DNA of 64,000 bases from Persicobacter sp. CCB-QB2 (GTDB lineage: Bacteria > Bacteroidota > Bacteroidia > Cytophagales > Cyclobacteriaceae), in NCBI RefSeq assembly GCF_001274635.1, contig NZ_LBGV01000001.1, positions 2,294,001 to 2,358,000 on the forward strand, in the 5' to 3' direction. The notes below the pieces were generated by a model. It was not told where the DNA came from. It saw only the letters and a program-made list of their open reading frames with translations, and did no database searches. Below are positions 50,924-61,406 of the stretch, in pieces. A program made the position numbers and the translations under genes. Within the stretch, counting starts at the first letter, position 1, and each line of letters begins with the position of its first letter.

Positions 50924-53896
50924 TTAAAGCGCCAAATCTTCCTCAAATCCAAAGATCTCCTCCAGCTTCACTTCTTTCACCTTGCCATATTTAGACAACA
51001 CTTTAGGGTCAAGATTTTCCTTTTTACCAATGACGGCAATATTATAAGTTTTGTCCTTAATCTTCTCTTCCTGAAATTTGATCACATCCTCCAGGGTCAT
51101 GGTCTTCACTGCTTCGTATATCTCTTTACGCTGATCATAATCCAGGCCTTTGCGCAGGGCAGATTCATAAGCGCCCAACACTCCTGCCTTAATGATACGC
51201 TCCGATTCCAGACTCTTCAAAACAGCGACCTTCGCAGCCTCAAAGTTCTTATCCACTTTAGGAGGATTATTGATCAAATCAGTCATTCCTTCCATCGCAT
51301 CCGACAATTTATCTGCCTGAGTACCGATATAAGCAAACATCAGATCTCGCTTACCTTCCTCATTTCGTGCACTATAAGCAGACCAAACAGAATATGCCAA
51401 TGCCTTGGATTCCCTCATGGTGGTAAATACAATGGAGCTCATTCCACCACCAAAATATTCATTAAACAGTGTAACTGCTGCCGCTTCCTTAGGATCATAA
51501 ATATCCAATGGGGCAATCATAATGACCTCGGACTGTCTCATATCATAATCCACCCAGAATACAGTCGGTTGATCTGCCGGCAATACTTTAAAGTCTTTTT
51601 CTTCTTCCAATGCCACCAAAGACTCGGGAACCTGATGATACTGGTTCAACACTTTGGTCAGGTCTTCTACCGAACGAGGGCCATAGTACTCCACTTTATG
51701 CTCCTTATCCAGCATATGATGGACTTTATCCACCAATACCGCAGGATCAAGCGCCTTTAATTGATTATTGGATAAGTTATGTCGATTCGGGGAATCAGGT
51801 CCGTAAGTCGCATATGCTCTCAAACCACCAAATAATAAGGCATTTTTATTCTTCTTCTGATTATCCCTTTGCTTCATTACGCCATCGACCAATTTTACCA
51901 GTGCCTCATCATCTGCTTTTGCATTTTTCAAGAGCTTTTCAAAAAGATCCAATGCCGGCTCAAAGTTATCATCCAGACCACTCAGGCTTACGTATACTTT
52001 GCGGTCTCCTGCATATACCGAATAATCACAGCCTAATTTGTAAAATTCCTTTTTCACTTCTTCTGCAGTCAAATCCTCTGTTCCCAAATAGGACAAATAA
52101 TTCACCGCCTGGCTCATCATCGGATCATTATTACTTCCCCGATCAATCTGATAAGTTAAATTGAACAACTCATTCTCATCGTTTACTTTATACCATAAAG
52201 GAATATCCTGCTTGATAGCCGTAATCGTTAAATCTTTGGAAAAGTCTAAAAATACAGGCTGCAATGGGGCCGCCGGCGTCTCATTGATTCGGGTAAGAAA
52301 TTCAGAGGCCTTTTCCCGGTTAAGTTCTACCTGAGTAATCTGTGGCTTTTCAACCTTCACCTTATTGGACTTCTCCCCTACTTCTTTATAGACTACCACA
52401 TAATTGTCTTTGAAGTATTTGTTGGCGAAATCCATAACATCCTGCTTCGTATAAGCCTTCATTTGTGTATTATCATCAATGAAGTCTGCCCATGGAATAT
52501 CGTTGGTAAAGGCCGTTACGAACATCCCTGCACGGGCGGAATTACTTTCCTGCTGAGAAATACTCATTTTACGGAAATCATTCACGATCGCCTCAATTAA
52601 CCAATCCTCAAATTCTCCCTTTTTAATTTTCTCTACCTGAGCCAAAAGCAGATCCTTCACTTCCGCCAAAGTCTGACCTTCACGAGGCATACCACCCAAT
52701 ACCTGGGCGGAATAATCATTACCGCTATTGATATAGGAGTAAGGGTTTAATACTTTTTGACTTTGCTTCAAGTTCAGGTCAATCAAGCCTGCGGATGAAT
52801 TAGACAAAATCATATCGCATAATTTAGCCAAAACCCGCTCTTCCGACATCTGGCCAGGCAATTTAAAACCGATGGTCACATTGGCTGCTTCAGGACCGGT
52901 CACCGTTTTCTCCTGAACAGAAGTTATTGGAGCTGACTCCTGCATTTTATAAGGCTCCAATGGTTTTTGCTCCCACTTTCCGAAGTATTGATCTATTTTC
53001 TTAATCGTGGCATCATAATTCAAATCACCACTTAAACAAATGGCCACATTATTCGGGATATAATATTTGGCAAAATACTCGCGGATCTTGGTGATGGAAG
53101 GATTCTTCAGGTGATCAATCGTTCCAATTACCGTTTGCGTACCATATTTATGATCAGGGAACATGGTAGAGGCCAAAGTCTCATATACCTGCCAGCCATC
53201 ATTATCCAAAGAGCGATTTTTTTCTTCATAAACTGCTTCCAGCTCGGTATGGAACAGGCGATTCACAATCATGGAAAAACGCTCAGATTCCACATCCAGC
53301 CATTTGTCCAATTCATTCGTAGGGATGTCATTGACATATACCGTTCGGTCTTCTGTGGTATAAGCATTGGTTCCGGAAGCCCCTAAAGCCCCTAACATTT
53401 TATCATATTCGTTGGCAATCGCATATTTGGAAGCCTCCAGGGAAACCTCATCAATCTTCGCATAATAGGCTTTCCGTGCCGCCTCATCTTCCAGCGTGCG
53501 GTAATGCTCGAACATCGCTTCAATACTGTCCAACAACACCTTCTCCTTAGCCCAGTCAGCGGTTCCAAATTTAGAAGTACCCTTGAACATCATATGCTCC
53601 AGATAATGCGCCAGGCCGGTGGCATCTGCCGGATCATATTTACCTCCTGCTTTCACGGCGATATAAGTCTGAATTCTGGGCTTTGCCTGATATTGCGAAA
53701 GGTATACTTTCAGTCCGTTATCCAGGGTATAGATTCGGGCTTTCAAGGGATCATCCACGACATATTCATAAGTATAACCATTGGAATCAGTAGCACTTAC
53801 TGTGGTAAAAGCAGCTTGTTCCTGATCGGCAGGCTTCGCGCAACTCATTACCACAACTGCCAATAACCCAAGCAAAAGGTTGATGTAGTTTTTCAT
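50924..53896 (-). CDS. M16 (insulinase-type) metallopeptidase, lipoprotein
   Basis: A protein of 990 residues with a lipoprotein signal (LLAVVVMSCAKP, Cys19). The inverted zinc motif HYLEH (His97, Glu100, His101) lies in LAHYLEHMMFKGT, with the distal Glu in ELEAVYEEKNRSLDND. Two M16 domain pairs follow; the C-terminal half (EVIMIAPLDIYDPKEAAAV, FNEYFGGGMSSIVFTTMRES) lacks the zinc motif. It sits between the act and oxidase operons with its own terminator downstream and the actF terminator upstream, so it is probably transcribed alone. Confidence 0.92.
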   Translation of the reverse strand: MKNYINLLLGLLAVVVMSCAKPADQEQAAFTTVSATDSNGYTYEYVVDDPLKARIYTLDNGLKVYLSQYQAKPRIQTYIAVKAGGKYDPADATGLAHYLEHMMFKGTSKFGTADWAKEKVLLDSIEAMFEHYRTLEDEAARKAYYAKIDEVSLEASKYAIANEYDKMLGALGASGTNAYTTEDRTVYVNDIPTNELDKWLDVESERFSMIVNRLFHTELEAVYEEKNRSLDNDGWQVYETLASTMFPDHKYGTQTVIGTIDHLKNPSITKIREYFAKYYIPNNVAICLSGDLNYDATIKKIDQYFGKWEQKPLEPYKMQESAPITSVQEKTVTGPEAANVTIGFKLPGQMSEERVLAKLCDMILSNSSAGLIDLNLKQSQKVLNPYSYINSGNDYSAQVLGGMPREGQTLAEVKDLLLAQVEKIKKGEFEDWLIEAIVNDFRKMSISQQESNSARAGMFVTAFTNDIPWADFIDDNTQMKAYTKQDVMDFANKYFKDNYVVVYKEVGEKSNKVKVEKPQITQVELNREKASEFLTRINETPAAPLQPVFLDFSKDLTITAIKQDIPLWYKVNDENELFNLTYQIDRGSNNDPMMSQAVNYLSYLGTEDLTAEEVKKEFYKLGCDYSVYAGDRKVYVSLSGLDDNFEPALDLFEKLLKNAKADDEALVKLVDGVMKQRDNQKKNKNALLFGGLRAYATYGPDSPNRHNLSNNQLKALDPAVLVDKVHHMLDKEHKVEYYGPRSVEDLTKVLNQYHQVPESLVALEEEKDFKVLPADQPTVFWVDYDMRQSEVIMIAPLDIYDPKEAAAVTLFNEYFGGGMSSIVFTTMRESKALAYSVWSAYSARNEEGKRDLMFAYIGTQADKLSDAMEGMTDLINNPPKVDKNFEAAKVAVLKSLESERIIKAGVLGAYESALRKGLDYDQRKEIYEAVKTMTLEDVIKFQEEKIKDKTYNIAVIGKKENLDPKVLSKYGKVKEVKLEEIFGFEEDLAL

Positions 53897-54194
53897 AATT
53901 TACATTCTGTAGTTAAGAATCATTTGTAGTTTCAATTGGTATAATAACACTATTTCTTAAAAAATCATAACAATATAACTAATAGCATATCAATGGCTAA
54001 GAAGACCAAATCACCCCCATAACAATTGAATAATTCACAGTAAACGAATAATCCCAAAACAAGACCACTCATACCAAAAAGTATCCGTTCGTAAACGCCA
54101 AGCATTATTTCAAAGCCCATTCAAAGGGCTGGATTAAAAAATAAAAGCCTAAAAACACCGGCGCTCTGCCAAAACGAATTCCCCCAAGACAGAA

Positions 54195-54224
54195 AAAGCC
54201 CCGAACCAAATGGTCCGGGGCTTT
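54195..54224 (-). terminator. Terminator of the act operon
   Basis: AAAGCCCCG pairs with CGGGGCTTT, with a further ACC/GGT step inside, and TTTTT follows on the minus strand. The rest of the 53897-54246 gap shows no gene. Confidence 0.85.
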
Positions 54225-54246
54225 CGAGTATGATGCTTCTTATTAA

Positions 54247-55572
54247 TTAAATGTGATGATGCTTCGCTTCTTCCATCATCGGGTGATTCAAGGCTACTAA
54301 TGGCGACTTCGCCAGGTTCGTCAAGAAGACCCAGATAAAGGCTACGCCGAAGATCAGGAAGAATCCAAGGTCGATGAAGGTCAGGCCACCGTTACCTTTC
54401 AGGATGCCTGGTGCTACCATCAGGTAGAAATCAATCCAGTGTCCGAAGATTACAGCAGGACAGGCAATTTTCAAGAAGATACCGTGACGCTTGGAATCGC
54501 GCGTCATTAAAAATAAGAATGGAAAGATAAAGTTGATCAAGATGTTGATGAAGAACAATGCTTTATAGGGTCCGGTCTGTAGACGCTCTACGAAGTAGAT
54601 GGTCTCCTCCGGAATGTTCGCATAGTAAATCAACAAGAACTGCGAGAACCACAAGTAAGTCCAGAATACAGAGAAAGCGAAAACGTACTTACCCAAATCG
54701 TGGATGTGGTTCGCATTTACTTCTTTCAAATATCCATTCTCTTTCAACAAGACCACGGTCATACAGATGAATGCCAAACCGGTTACCCACCAGGAAGCAA
54801 TCACATACCAACCGTAAAGCGTAGAGAACCAGTGTGGGTCAATCGACATCAACCAGTCCCAAGATGCAGTAACACCAGTTACCGCAAAAAGAATGATATA
54901 GATGGCAGACAACTTACGGCCCTTGAACCAGTACTGGTCTCCTCCATTTTCATCTTCCGCCAAAGCGTTTTTCTTCAATTGGAAGAACATTACCGTCCAC
55001 AAAGCCACATAAGCCACCATGCGACCAATAAAGAATGGCACATTCAAGAATGATTTTTTTCCATCCAAAATGGCGTCATAGGTCGGCGTACCCTTCTCAT
55101 AAAGGTAATCGTGCGTCCAGTGAAACAGGTCGTGATTGAATACGGTAAATAATACAATGATAATTCCACCACCAATTGGCAACCAGTTACCCATGGCCAA
55201 TGGAATACGTTGTACAGGAGCAGACCAACCGGCCTGTGCTGCATATTGTACCGCAAAGAAAAGAATACCGGCAGCAGCAATTCCTAAAAAGAATACACCG
55301 TTATGCCATAAGCTGGTCCAAACGCGCTTGGTCCAGGAAAATTCTTCATGATGCCCGCCAGCGGCATGCGCATCTCCGTGTGCAGCCTCCGCATGGGCAT
55401 CATGTCCAGCAGCTTGCTCTACTTTGGGAGCATGGTCGTCATGAGCCGCCTCGTGGTGGCCTCCGCCCATAACGCTAGAAGCGACACCAATGATCAAACA
55501 AACCAATCCAGCAATGGCGGCCATGATCAGGGGCTTCTTAACTGCAGCGCTAAAGTCAAATGTTTCAGTCAT
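54247..55572 (-). CDS. actF: Alternative complex III membrane subunit ActF
   Basis: An integral membrane subunit of 441 residues with about ten helices, distantly NrfD-related. Right after the first helix (about residues 16-35) is a 40-residue His/Asp/Ala-rich insert (from GGGHHEAAHDDHAPKVEQAA to AHAAGGHHEEFSW). Conserved-looking segments include FFIGRMVAYVALWTVMFFQL and LYGWYVIASWWVTGLAFICM. It is the last act gene, as in Rhodothermus marinus. Confidence 0.88.
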   Translation of the reverse strand: MTETFDFSAAVKKPLIMAAIAGLVCLIIGVASSVMGGGHHEAAHDDHAPKVEQAAGHDAHAEAAHGDAHAAGGHHEEFSWTKRVWTSLWHNGVFFLGIAAAGILFFAVQYAAQAGWSAPVQRIPLAMGNWLPIGGGIIIVLFTVFNHDLFHWTHDYLYEKGTPTYDAILDGKKSFLNVPFFIGRMVAYVALWTVMFFQLKKNALAEDENGGDQYWFKGRKLSAIYIILFAVTGVTASWDWLMSIDPHWFSTLYGWYVIASWWVTGLAFICMTVVLLKENGYLKEVNANHIHDLGKYVFAFSVFWTYLWFSQFLLIYYANIPEETIYFVERLQTGPYKALFFINILINFIFPFLFLMTRDSKRHGIFLKIACPAVIFGHWIDFYLMVAPGILKGNGGLTFIDLGFFLIFGVAFIWVFLTNLAKSPLVALNHPMMEEAKHHHI

Positions 55573-55626
55573 GATGTTAGCTATTTCTTACGTGGGACCC
55601 GAAAGCCCCACGATAGGTTCAAAAAA

Positions 55627-56253
55627 TTATTGATTTTGCAGTTGTTGTACGTAAGCGACAATCTCCCAACGCTCCTTTTGGTTCAATTGAGATCCGTGCG
55701 CTCCCATACGTCCTTTTCCATGAGTAATCACATGGAAGATATGTCCTTCAGACACCTCCGCCACACGACCTTTAGAGTAGGACGGTACCCCTTTGAATAC
55801 CACTCCTACTTTTCCGTCTCCCTGTCCGGTATCACCATGACACTGGATACAGAATTTCTCATACAAGGCCTTTCCATTGGCTACGACTGCTTCCGTTTTT
55901 TCAAATGGGCTTTTTACGACCTCCGCAGCATAAGCCAAGCTATCAGCCGGCAGGCGGTAAGGTAAAAATCCATTTTCATCACGTTTTACAGTTCCTGCTA
56001 CAGGCTCACGCATGTTCATCTCATGCGGGTTGTTCACATTGGAGTTAAAAAACTCACCCAAACCGTCTTCACGGTTAGACAACCACGAACCTGCTTCTTT
56101 ATCAGTAATCTGCTTTAGTGGCTCATAAGCTACGGAGTGATACATGTTAGGCGCATACTCCACCCCTTGGTTTTCGCCACCGGCTTTAGTACAACCGAAC
56201 AATGCGGTTGCTGCCAAAGCACCTACGAATAATGTATTCCAATTAAACCGCAT
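55627..56253 (-). CDS. actE: Alternative complex III monohaem cytochrome c, ActE
   Basis: A lipoprotein of 208 residues (signal GALAATALFGCTKA, lipid Cys21). One haem site, CIQCHGDTGQGDGKVG, with a likely Met ligand in HGKGRMGAHG. Receives electrons from the ActA haems or passes them to the oxidase. Its start overlaps the end of actD by 11 bases, so translation is probably coupled. Confidence 0.92.
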   Translation of the reverse strand: MRFNWNTLFVGALAATALFGCTKAGGENQGVEYAPNMYHSVAYEPLKQITDKEAGSWLSNREDGLGEFFNSNVNNPHEMNMREPVAGTVKRDENGFLPYRLPADSLAYAAEVVKSPFEKTEAVVANGKALYEKFCIQCHGDTGQGDGKVGVVFKGVPSYSKGRVAEVSEGHIFHVITHGKGRMGAHGSQLNQKERWEIVAYVQQLQNQ

Positions 56254-56806
56254 ATTCTTCTTGTTCTTTTTCGTTAGTTAAACCGGAGTTCGGATTGTTC
56301 ACTTCAGAAGCTCCTGCATCTCTAATGATGGCACGAAGGGTTTCTTCATCGAACTTATTTTTATCCAAATCCACAATCATCACGTGCTTGTCATCCGTCT
56401 GGCGAACATCATAAACCTCAGGCGTAGCGTAAGGCTTCAAGCCCACCATCACGAAGAAGGTTCCGACCATACCAAAGGCCGACAATAGCACGGTTAATTC
56501 GAAAGTTACCGGAATGAAATCAGGTACCGCAATAAAGTCCTTACCACCGATAATCATTGGCCAGTCGATACCCATCATATAGGTCATCATCAAAAGGGCC
56601 AACATCGTTCCGCACATTCCAAAAAGGAAAGCCGCTACTGGTAATTTCGAACGCTTATAACCAAGAGCATGCTCTAAACCATGCACCGGAAATGGGGTAA
56701 ATACCTCATAGATATTCGCTCCCGCATCACGTACTTTCTTTACTCCTGAAAGTAGTACGTCCTCATCATCAAAGATGCCGATCAGATAATTATTAGGCTT
56801 ACTCAT
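56243..56806 (-). CDS. actD: Alternative complex III subunit ActD (DUF3341)
   Basis: A protein of 187 residues with an N-terminal soluble domain (NYLIGIFDDEDVLLSGVKKV), two helices (FLFGMCGTMLALLMMTYMMG; LLSAFGMVGTFFVMVGL) and a C-terminal soluble end. The sequence YEVFTPFPVHGLEHALGYKRS is typical of DUF3341. No redox centre; it stabilises the complex on the membrane. Confidence 0.93.
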   Translation of the reverse strand: MSKPNNYLIGIFDDEDVLLSGVKKVRDAGANIYEVFTPFPVHGLEHALGYKRSKLPVAAFLFGMCGTMLALLMMTYMMGIDWPMIIGGKDFIAVPDFIPVTFELTVLLSAFGMVGTFFVMVGLKPYATPEVYDVRQTDDKHVMIVDLDKNKFDEETLRAIIRDAGASEVNNPNSGLTNEKEQEEYAV

Positions 56807-56808
56807 GA

Positions 56809-58182
56809 TTATTTCTTATCAGCGATTTCACCAGAAGAAGATTTCAATACAGACTTCACCTCTGCCATATTGATTACAGGGAAGAACTTCGCGAAAGCAA
56901 AGAACAAGGTAAAGAACAACCCGAATGTGAACAGGTAGAAACCTACATCATACATTGTTGGGTAGAACATGGCCCAGGAAGAAGGCAAGAAGTCACGGTG
57001 TAGAGAGGTTACGATAATTACGAAACGCTCGAACCACATCCCGATATTCACAATAATGGACAAGATGAATGTTAACACCAATGAACGACGAACTCTCTTA
57101 AACCAAAAAGCTTGAGGTGACAAAACGTTACATGCCATCATTGACCAATATGCCCACCAATAAGGACCAGTCATACGGTTAATAAATGCATATTGCTCGG
57201 CTTCAACCCCGGAATACCAAGCCACGAAGAACTCCGTGATATACGCACAACCTACAATAGAACCGGTTGTGATGATCACATAGTTCATGTATTCGATGTG
57301 CGTCAGGGTGATATAGTCCTCCAGTTTGTAAACCTTACGGGTCACCAACATCAAAGTCAATACCATGGCAAAACCAGAGAAGATCGCTCCTGCCACGAAG
57401 TAGGGCGGGAAGATCGTGGTGTGCCAACCCGGGATTACAGAGGTTGCAAAGTCAAAGGATACGATGGTGTGTACCGACAATACCAATGGCGTTGCTAAAC
57501 CAGCCAAAATCAAGGATACCGCCTCATAGTGCATCCAGGCTTTTGCGGAACCACTCCAGCCCATGGATAACGCGCCATAAACGGCTTTAGAAATAGGATT
57601 CTTAGCACGGTCACGGATGGTTCCAAAGTCAGGAATCAAACCGATGTACCAGAATACCAATGATACAGAGAAATAGGTGGAGATCGCGAATACGTCCCAC
57701 AACAGCGGAGAGTTGAAGTTTACCCACAACGATCCGAAAGTGTTCGGTAATGGCAATGCCCAGATGAAACCGATCCATACACGTCCCATGTGTACTAATG
57801 GGAACATGGCCGCACAGATTACGGCAAAGATGGTCATCGCTTCGGCTGCCCGGTTAATGGAGGTTCTCCACTTTTGACGGAACAACAACAATACGGCGGA
57901 AATCAAAGTACCGGCGTGACCGATACCCACCCACCATACGAAGTTGGTGATATCCCACGCCCAACCGACGGTTTTGTTCAGTCCCCACATACCAATACCG
58001 TCCCAAAGGGTACGCCATACGGCATATGCTCCGACTAGCAACAGCGCTATAGAGGCAGTAATGGCCAACATCCATGTTTTTGTTGGCGCCTGCTCCACGC
58101 GCGAGCAAACATCCTCAGTTACATCGTGGATGGTCTTTCCACCGGTAACTAAAGGCTCACGAACAGGTGATGTTACTTGCAT
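56809..58182 (-). CDS. actC: Alternative complex III quinol-binding subunit ActC (NrfD-like)
   Basis: A protein of 457 residues with ten helices of the NrfD/PsrC type. Motifs: [62 protein letters not shown] and [21 protein letters not shown]. Believed to hold the menaquinol site near the ActB clusters. Only two bases separate it from actD. Confidence 0.95.
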   Translation of the reverse strand: MQVTSPVREPLVTGGKTIHDVTEDVCSRVEQAPTKTWMLAITASIALLLVGAYAVWRTLWDGIGMWGLNKTVGWAWDITNFVWWVGIGHAGTLISAVLLLFRQKWRTSINRAAEAMTIFAVICAAMFPLVHMGRVWIGFIWALPLPNTFGSLWVNFNSPLLWDVFAISTYFSVSLVFWYIGLIPDFGTIRDRAKNPISKAVYGALSMGWSGSAKAWMHYEAVSLILAGLATPLVLSVHTIVSFDFATSVIPGWHTTIFPPYFVAGAIFSGFAMVLTLMLVTRKVYKLEDYITLTHIEYMNYVIITTGSIVGCAYITEFFVAWYSGVEAEQYAFINRMTGPYWWAYWSMMACNVLSPQAFWFKRVRRSLVLTFILSIIVNIGMWFERFVIIVTSLHRDFLPSSWAMFYPTMYDVGFYLFTFGLFFTLFFAFAKFFPVINMAEVKSVLKSSSGEIADKK

Positions 58183-58196
58183 ATCTTCAGAATATT

Positions 58197-61100
58197 TTAA
58201 GCCTTAACTTCTTTACTATTTTTGTTACGGATCTTGGTCATGTAGTAAACGTTTGGTAAAACGTTGATCTCCTCAAGCACTGCATAAGCACGCTCTTCAC
58301 CAACCTCTACCGTTTCTACCTTATCCGTACGATCTTTCTTCAGTTTCAACATTTGAGAGATCTGAGACTTTGGATCGTTAATATCACCAAAAACAATCGC
58401 TCCGGTAGAACATGAAGCCGCACAGGCAGTAGTCACCTCTCCATCTTCCAATGGACGACCTTCGCGTTTTGCTTCCAATTTACTACCCTGAATACGCTGA
58501 ACACAGAAAGAACATTTTTCCATAACACCACGTGAACGCACCGTTACATCCGGGTTCAATACCATTTTCCCTAAGTCATTACTCATGGACAGGTTCATAT
58601 CGAACTGCGTATTGTCATGGTACTTGAACCAGTTAAATCGACGAACTTTGTAAGGACAGTTGTTCGCACAATAACGGGTACCAATACAACGGTTGTAAGT
58701 CATCTGGTTCAAACCTTCTGAAGAGTGGGTCGTGGCCGCAACCGGACATACCGTTTCACAAGGGGCATTATTACAATGCTGACACATCATCGGCTGGAAA
58801 GTCACCTCCGGATTATCGGATGCTTCTTCCAGGCCTGAAAGGTCACCTGCATCGGCATCAGAAGAATAATAACGGTCGATACGCAACCAGTGCATTTCAC
58901 GACGCATCAACACCTCTTCTTTACCTACAACAGGAACATTATTTTCTACATTACAAGAAACCACACAAGTACCACACCCATTACAGGCATTCATGTCGAT
59001 GGCCATCATCCAGTGATGATTCTCATATTGGTGTCCATTCCACAGCGTCACGGCCTTAGGCTTCACTTTGCCCTCTGCCGTTACAATCTCCGGCTGAACA
59101 CGACCTGCCGATGGATTCTTCTGATACTCCCCAAGGGTCGTTTCCTGAATCACATTGTGGCGGCCCATATAAGTTTGGTGCGTCTGCGTTTGCGCAATAC
59201 GGTATTTACCTCTTCCCGCCTTGATGGAAACCCCACCCGCATAGAAGTTCGAGTAGTCACCTACCATCGCTACCAATGGGTTAGCATCCACACCTACGCC
59301 ATCCGCTACGCGGCCGGCTGCGGTGCGTCCGTATCCCAAAGCCAAACCAACAGACCCTTTCGCCTGTCCTGGCTGTACCATCACCGGCACCTCCATGGTT
59401 TGATTACCGATGGTCAACTCTACCATTTGAGAATCTCCTTCAAACATCTCAATGCCCAATTCCTTGGCCATGGATTGAGATACCGTCAGGTAGTTATCCC
59501 AAGTCGCTTTGGTTACTGCATCAGGAAGTTCCTGCAACCATGGGTTGTTGGCCTGAACACCAGTACCGATACCAAATTTGGTATAAAGCGACAATTCTAC
59601 ATCTGCTGACTTGTAGTTCTTCGCAATACGCGCTGCACATACGTCAGGCTTACCTACGAATTCCACAGCAGTGGCTGCATTTTTACCTTTAGCAGGCTCA
59701 AATACACCATCATGCAAGCACTGATCCCAGAACATGCCGAAATCAATGAATTTCGACTGCTGCTCAAACTGATCGGCTTTCCAAGAATTCTGAAGGAAGG
59801 TATAATAATCTGTTTTGTTCTCCGTCCACGCCAAGAAAGATTCCGGCATCTGACGAGTAGCGAACAAAGGAGAAATCGTTGGCTGTGCCAAAGCAAAGTG
59901 ACCGGTAGTAGGTTCCGCATCATTCCACTGCTCTAAGAAGTGGTGATCAGGAGCTACATAAGTCACTGCATCTGTAGTCTCATCCTTACGATCAGAAGTA
60001 GCGACGGTCAATTTCGCCTTCTTCAATCCAGCCTTGATCGCTGTTCCGTGAGGATTATCATATACCGGGTTACAGTTCAAGAAAAATACCCCGGCGTAGG
60101 CACCACTATTCAAACCTTTCACAAAACCATTAAAGGCTTTCTCATCACCCTGACGCGTCAGTACAGGCTGGTTAAGATTGATAGTTGTGGTGTAGTTCCC
60201 CAACATGTCGTTAATGGCGTTCACCATTACCTGAACATATGGATCATTCACTCCTGCTACTACCAAAGACTTCCCTTTTGCATTCCAAAGGTCTTTGGCC
60301 ATGGAATCAAAATAAGAAACTTTAACTGCCGGTGCGTTCACGGTAGGACGACCTGCCTGCTTGGCAATGGCATTGTAAAGGTTAGCAATGGCTGCAGGAA
60401 TTTGAGATGGTTTCAATGCCGCACGGTAATCCGCATTGGCACCTGTCATGCTCAGGTTAGCCTCTACCTGATAGTGGCGAGACATGGTTGGGTTTTCTTT
60501 CGTCACCTTACGCGTCTCTGCATATTGAGCAGCATTCGCGATAGGGTTCACCCAGTTATTTAAGAAATCAGCATCGAAGCTGACAATCACATCTGCTTTG
60601 GAGAAGTCATAAGTAGGAACAACTTTAGTTCCGAAGGCCCATTCATTAGCTTGCGCAATGGCTGAAACAGAAACAGGATCGTAAACAAATGTCTCTACAT
60701 TTCCATATTTCTCAGCGAAAGCCGCCAATGCTTTATTCGTAGAAGGAGAAATCAAAGAGTGAGACACCAAAGCGATTTTACCGCCTTGAGCTGAAATCTC
60801 CTTCAATTTCGACATCACCTCTTTATCCAAGGTTGCCCAGTCTGTATTTTGACCACCCTTCTGAGGAGCAGTGAAACGCTGCTTATCGTAAAGGCTCAAT
60901 ACAGAGGATTCTACCTGAGCAGAAACACCACCTTGAGAGAAAGAAGATAGCTTATTACCTTCTAGTTTGATAGGACGCCCCTCTCTTGTTTTTACTACTA
61001 CAGAAGCATAATCACCTCCTAGTAAAAAAGAAGAAGCATAATAGTTGGCTTTACCCGGATCTACATCAACAGGTTTATTCAAATAAGGGATCGCTTTTCT

Positions 61101-61316
61101 TACCGGTGCCTCACAAGCGGCCAATGCGGCTGCGGTCACGGAGAATCCCATCATTTTCAAGAAATCACGGCGAGAAGGCCCTTCGTTATCACCTGCACGT
61201 TTGGATTCGTTGATCGGAAGATATTCCGCGAATTCCTTATCTGCATGCTTCACGAATTCAGGATCATTCTTCAGCTCCTCGATTCCTTTCCAATATCTTT
61301 TGTTCGTTTTTTCCAT
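58197..61316 (-). CDS. actB: Alternative complex III iron-sulfur subunit ActB
   Basis: A protein of 1039 residues from ATG 61316; a longer frame to 61385 has no support. It starts [20 protein letters not shown], followed by a twin-arginine-type signal ([21 protein letters not shown]). The large middle is homologous to molybdopterin oxidoreductases but in this family binds no molybdenum. From about residue 770 a four-cluster ferredoxin domain has [54 protein letters not shown] and [10 protein letters not shown]...[10 protein letters not shown]. It passes electrons from quinol to ActA haems. Confidence 0.95.
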   Translation of the reverse strand: MEKTNKRYWKGIEELKNDPEFVKHADKEFAEYLPINESKRAGDNEGPSRRDFLKMMGFSVTAAALAACEAPVRKAIPYLNKPVDVDPGKANYYASSFLLGGDYASVVVKTREGRPIKLEGNKLSSFSQGGVSAQVESSVLSLYDKQRFTAPQKGGQNTDWATLDKEVMSKLKEISAQGGKIALVSHSLISPSTNKALAAFAEKYGNVETFVYDPVSVSAIAQANEWAFGTKVVPTYDFSKADVIVSFDADFLNNWVNPIANAAQYAETRKVTKENPTMSRHYQVEANLSMTGANADYRAALKPSQIPAAIANLYNAIAKQAGRPTVNAPAVKVSYFDSMAKDLWNAKGKSLVVAGVNDPYVQVMVNAINDMLGNYTTTINLNQPVLTRQGDEKAFNGFVKGLNSGAYAGVFFLNCNPVYDNPHGTAIKAGLKKAKLTVATSDRKDETTDAVTYVAPDHHFLEQWNDAEPTTGHFALAQPTISPLFATRQMPESFLAWTENKTDYYTFLQNSWKADQFEQQSKFIDFGMFWDQCLHDGVFEPAKGKNAATAVEFVGKPDVCAARIAKNYKSADVELSLYTKFGIGTGVQANNPWLQELPDAVTKATWDNYLTVSQSMAKELGIEMFEGDSQMVELTIGNQTMEVPVMVQPGQAKGSVGLALGYGRTAAGRVADGVGVDANPLVAMVGDYSNFYAGGVSIKAGRGKYRIAQTQTHQTYMGRHNVIQETTLGEYQKNPSAGRVQPEIVTAEGKVKPKAVTLWNGHQYENHHWMMAIDMNACNGCGTCVVSCNVENNVPVVGKEEVLMRREMHWLRIDRYYSSDADAGDLSGLEEASDNPEVTFQPMMCQHCNNAPCETVCPVAATTHSSEGLNQMTYNRCIGTRYCANNCPYKVRRFNWFKYHDNTQFDMNLSMSNDLGKMVLNPDVTVRSRGVMEKCSFCVQRIQGSKLEAKREGRPLEDGEVTTACAASCSTGAIVFGDINDPKSQISQMLKLKKDRTDKVETVEVGEERAYAVLEEINVLPNVYYMTKIRNKNSKEVKA

Positions 61317-61406
61317 TGTAAAAATAGTAGTTAGTAGTGACATCAATCTGAGGAAAAGAGGTGGCACCTGAGCACCACCGGTCAACTCAATGATTGATAC
61401 TTCCTA

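Noticed and set aside
58890..59609. 239-residue plus-strand frame inside actB
   Set aside because: Antisense of a gene with intact iron-sulfur motifs; long antisense frames here follow from codon usage.
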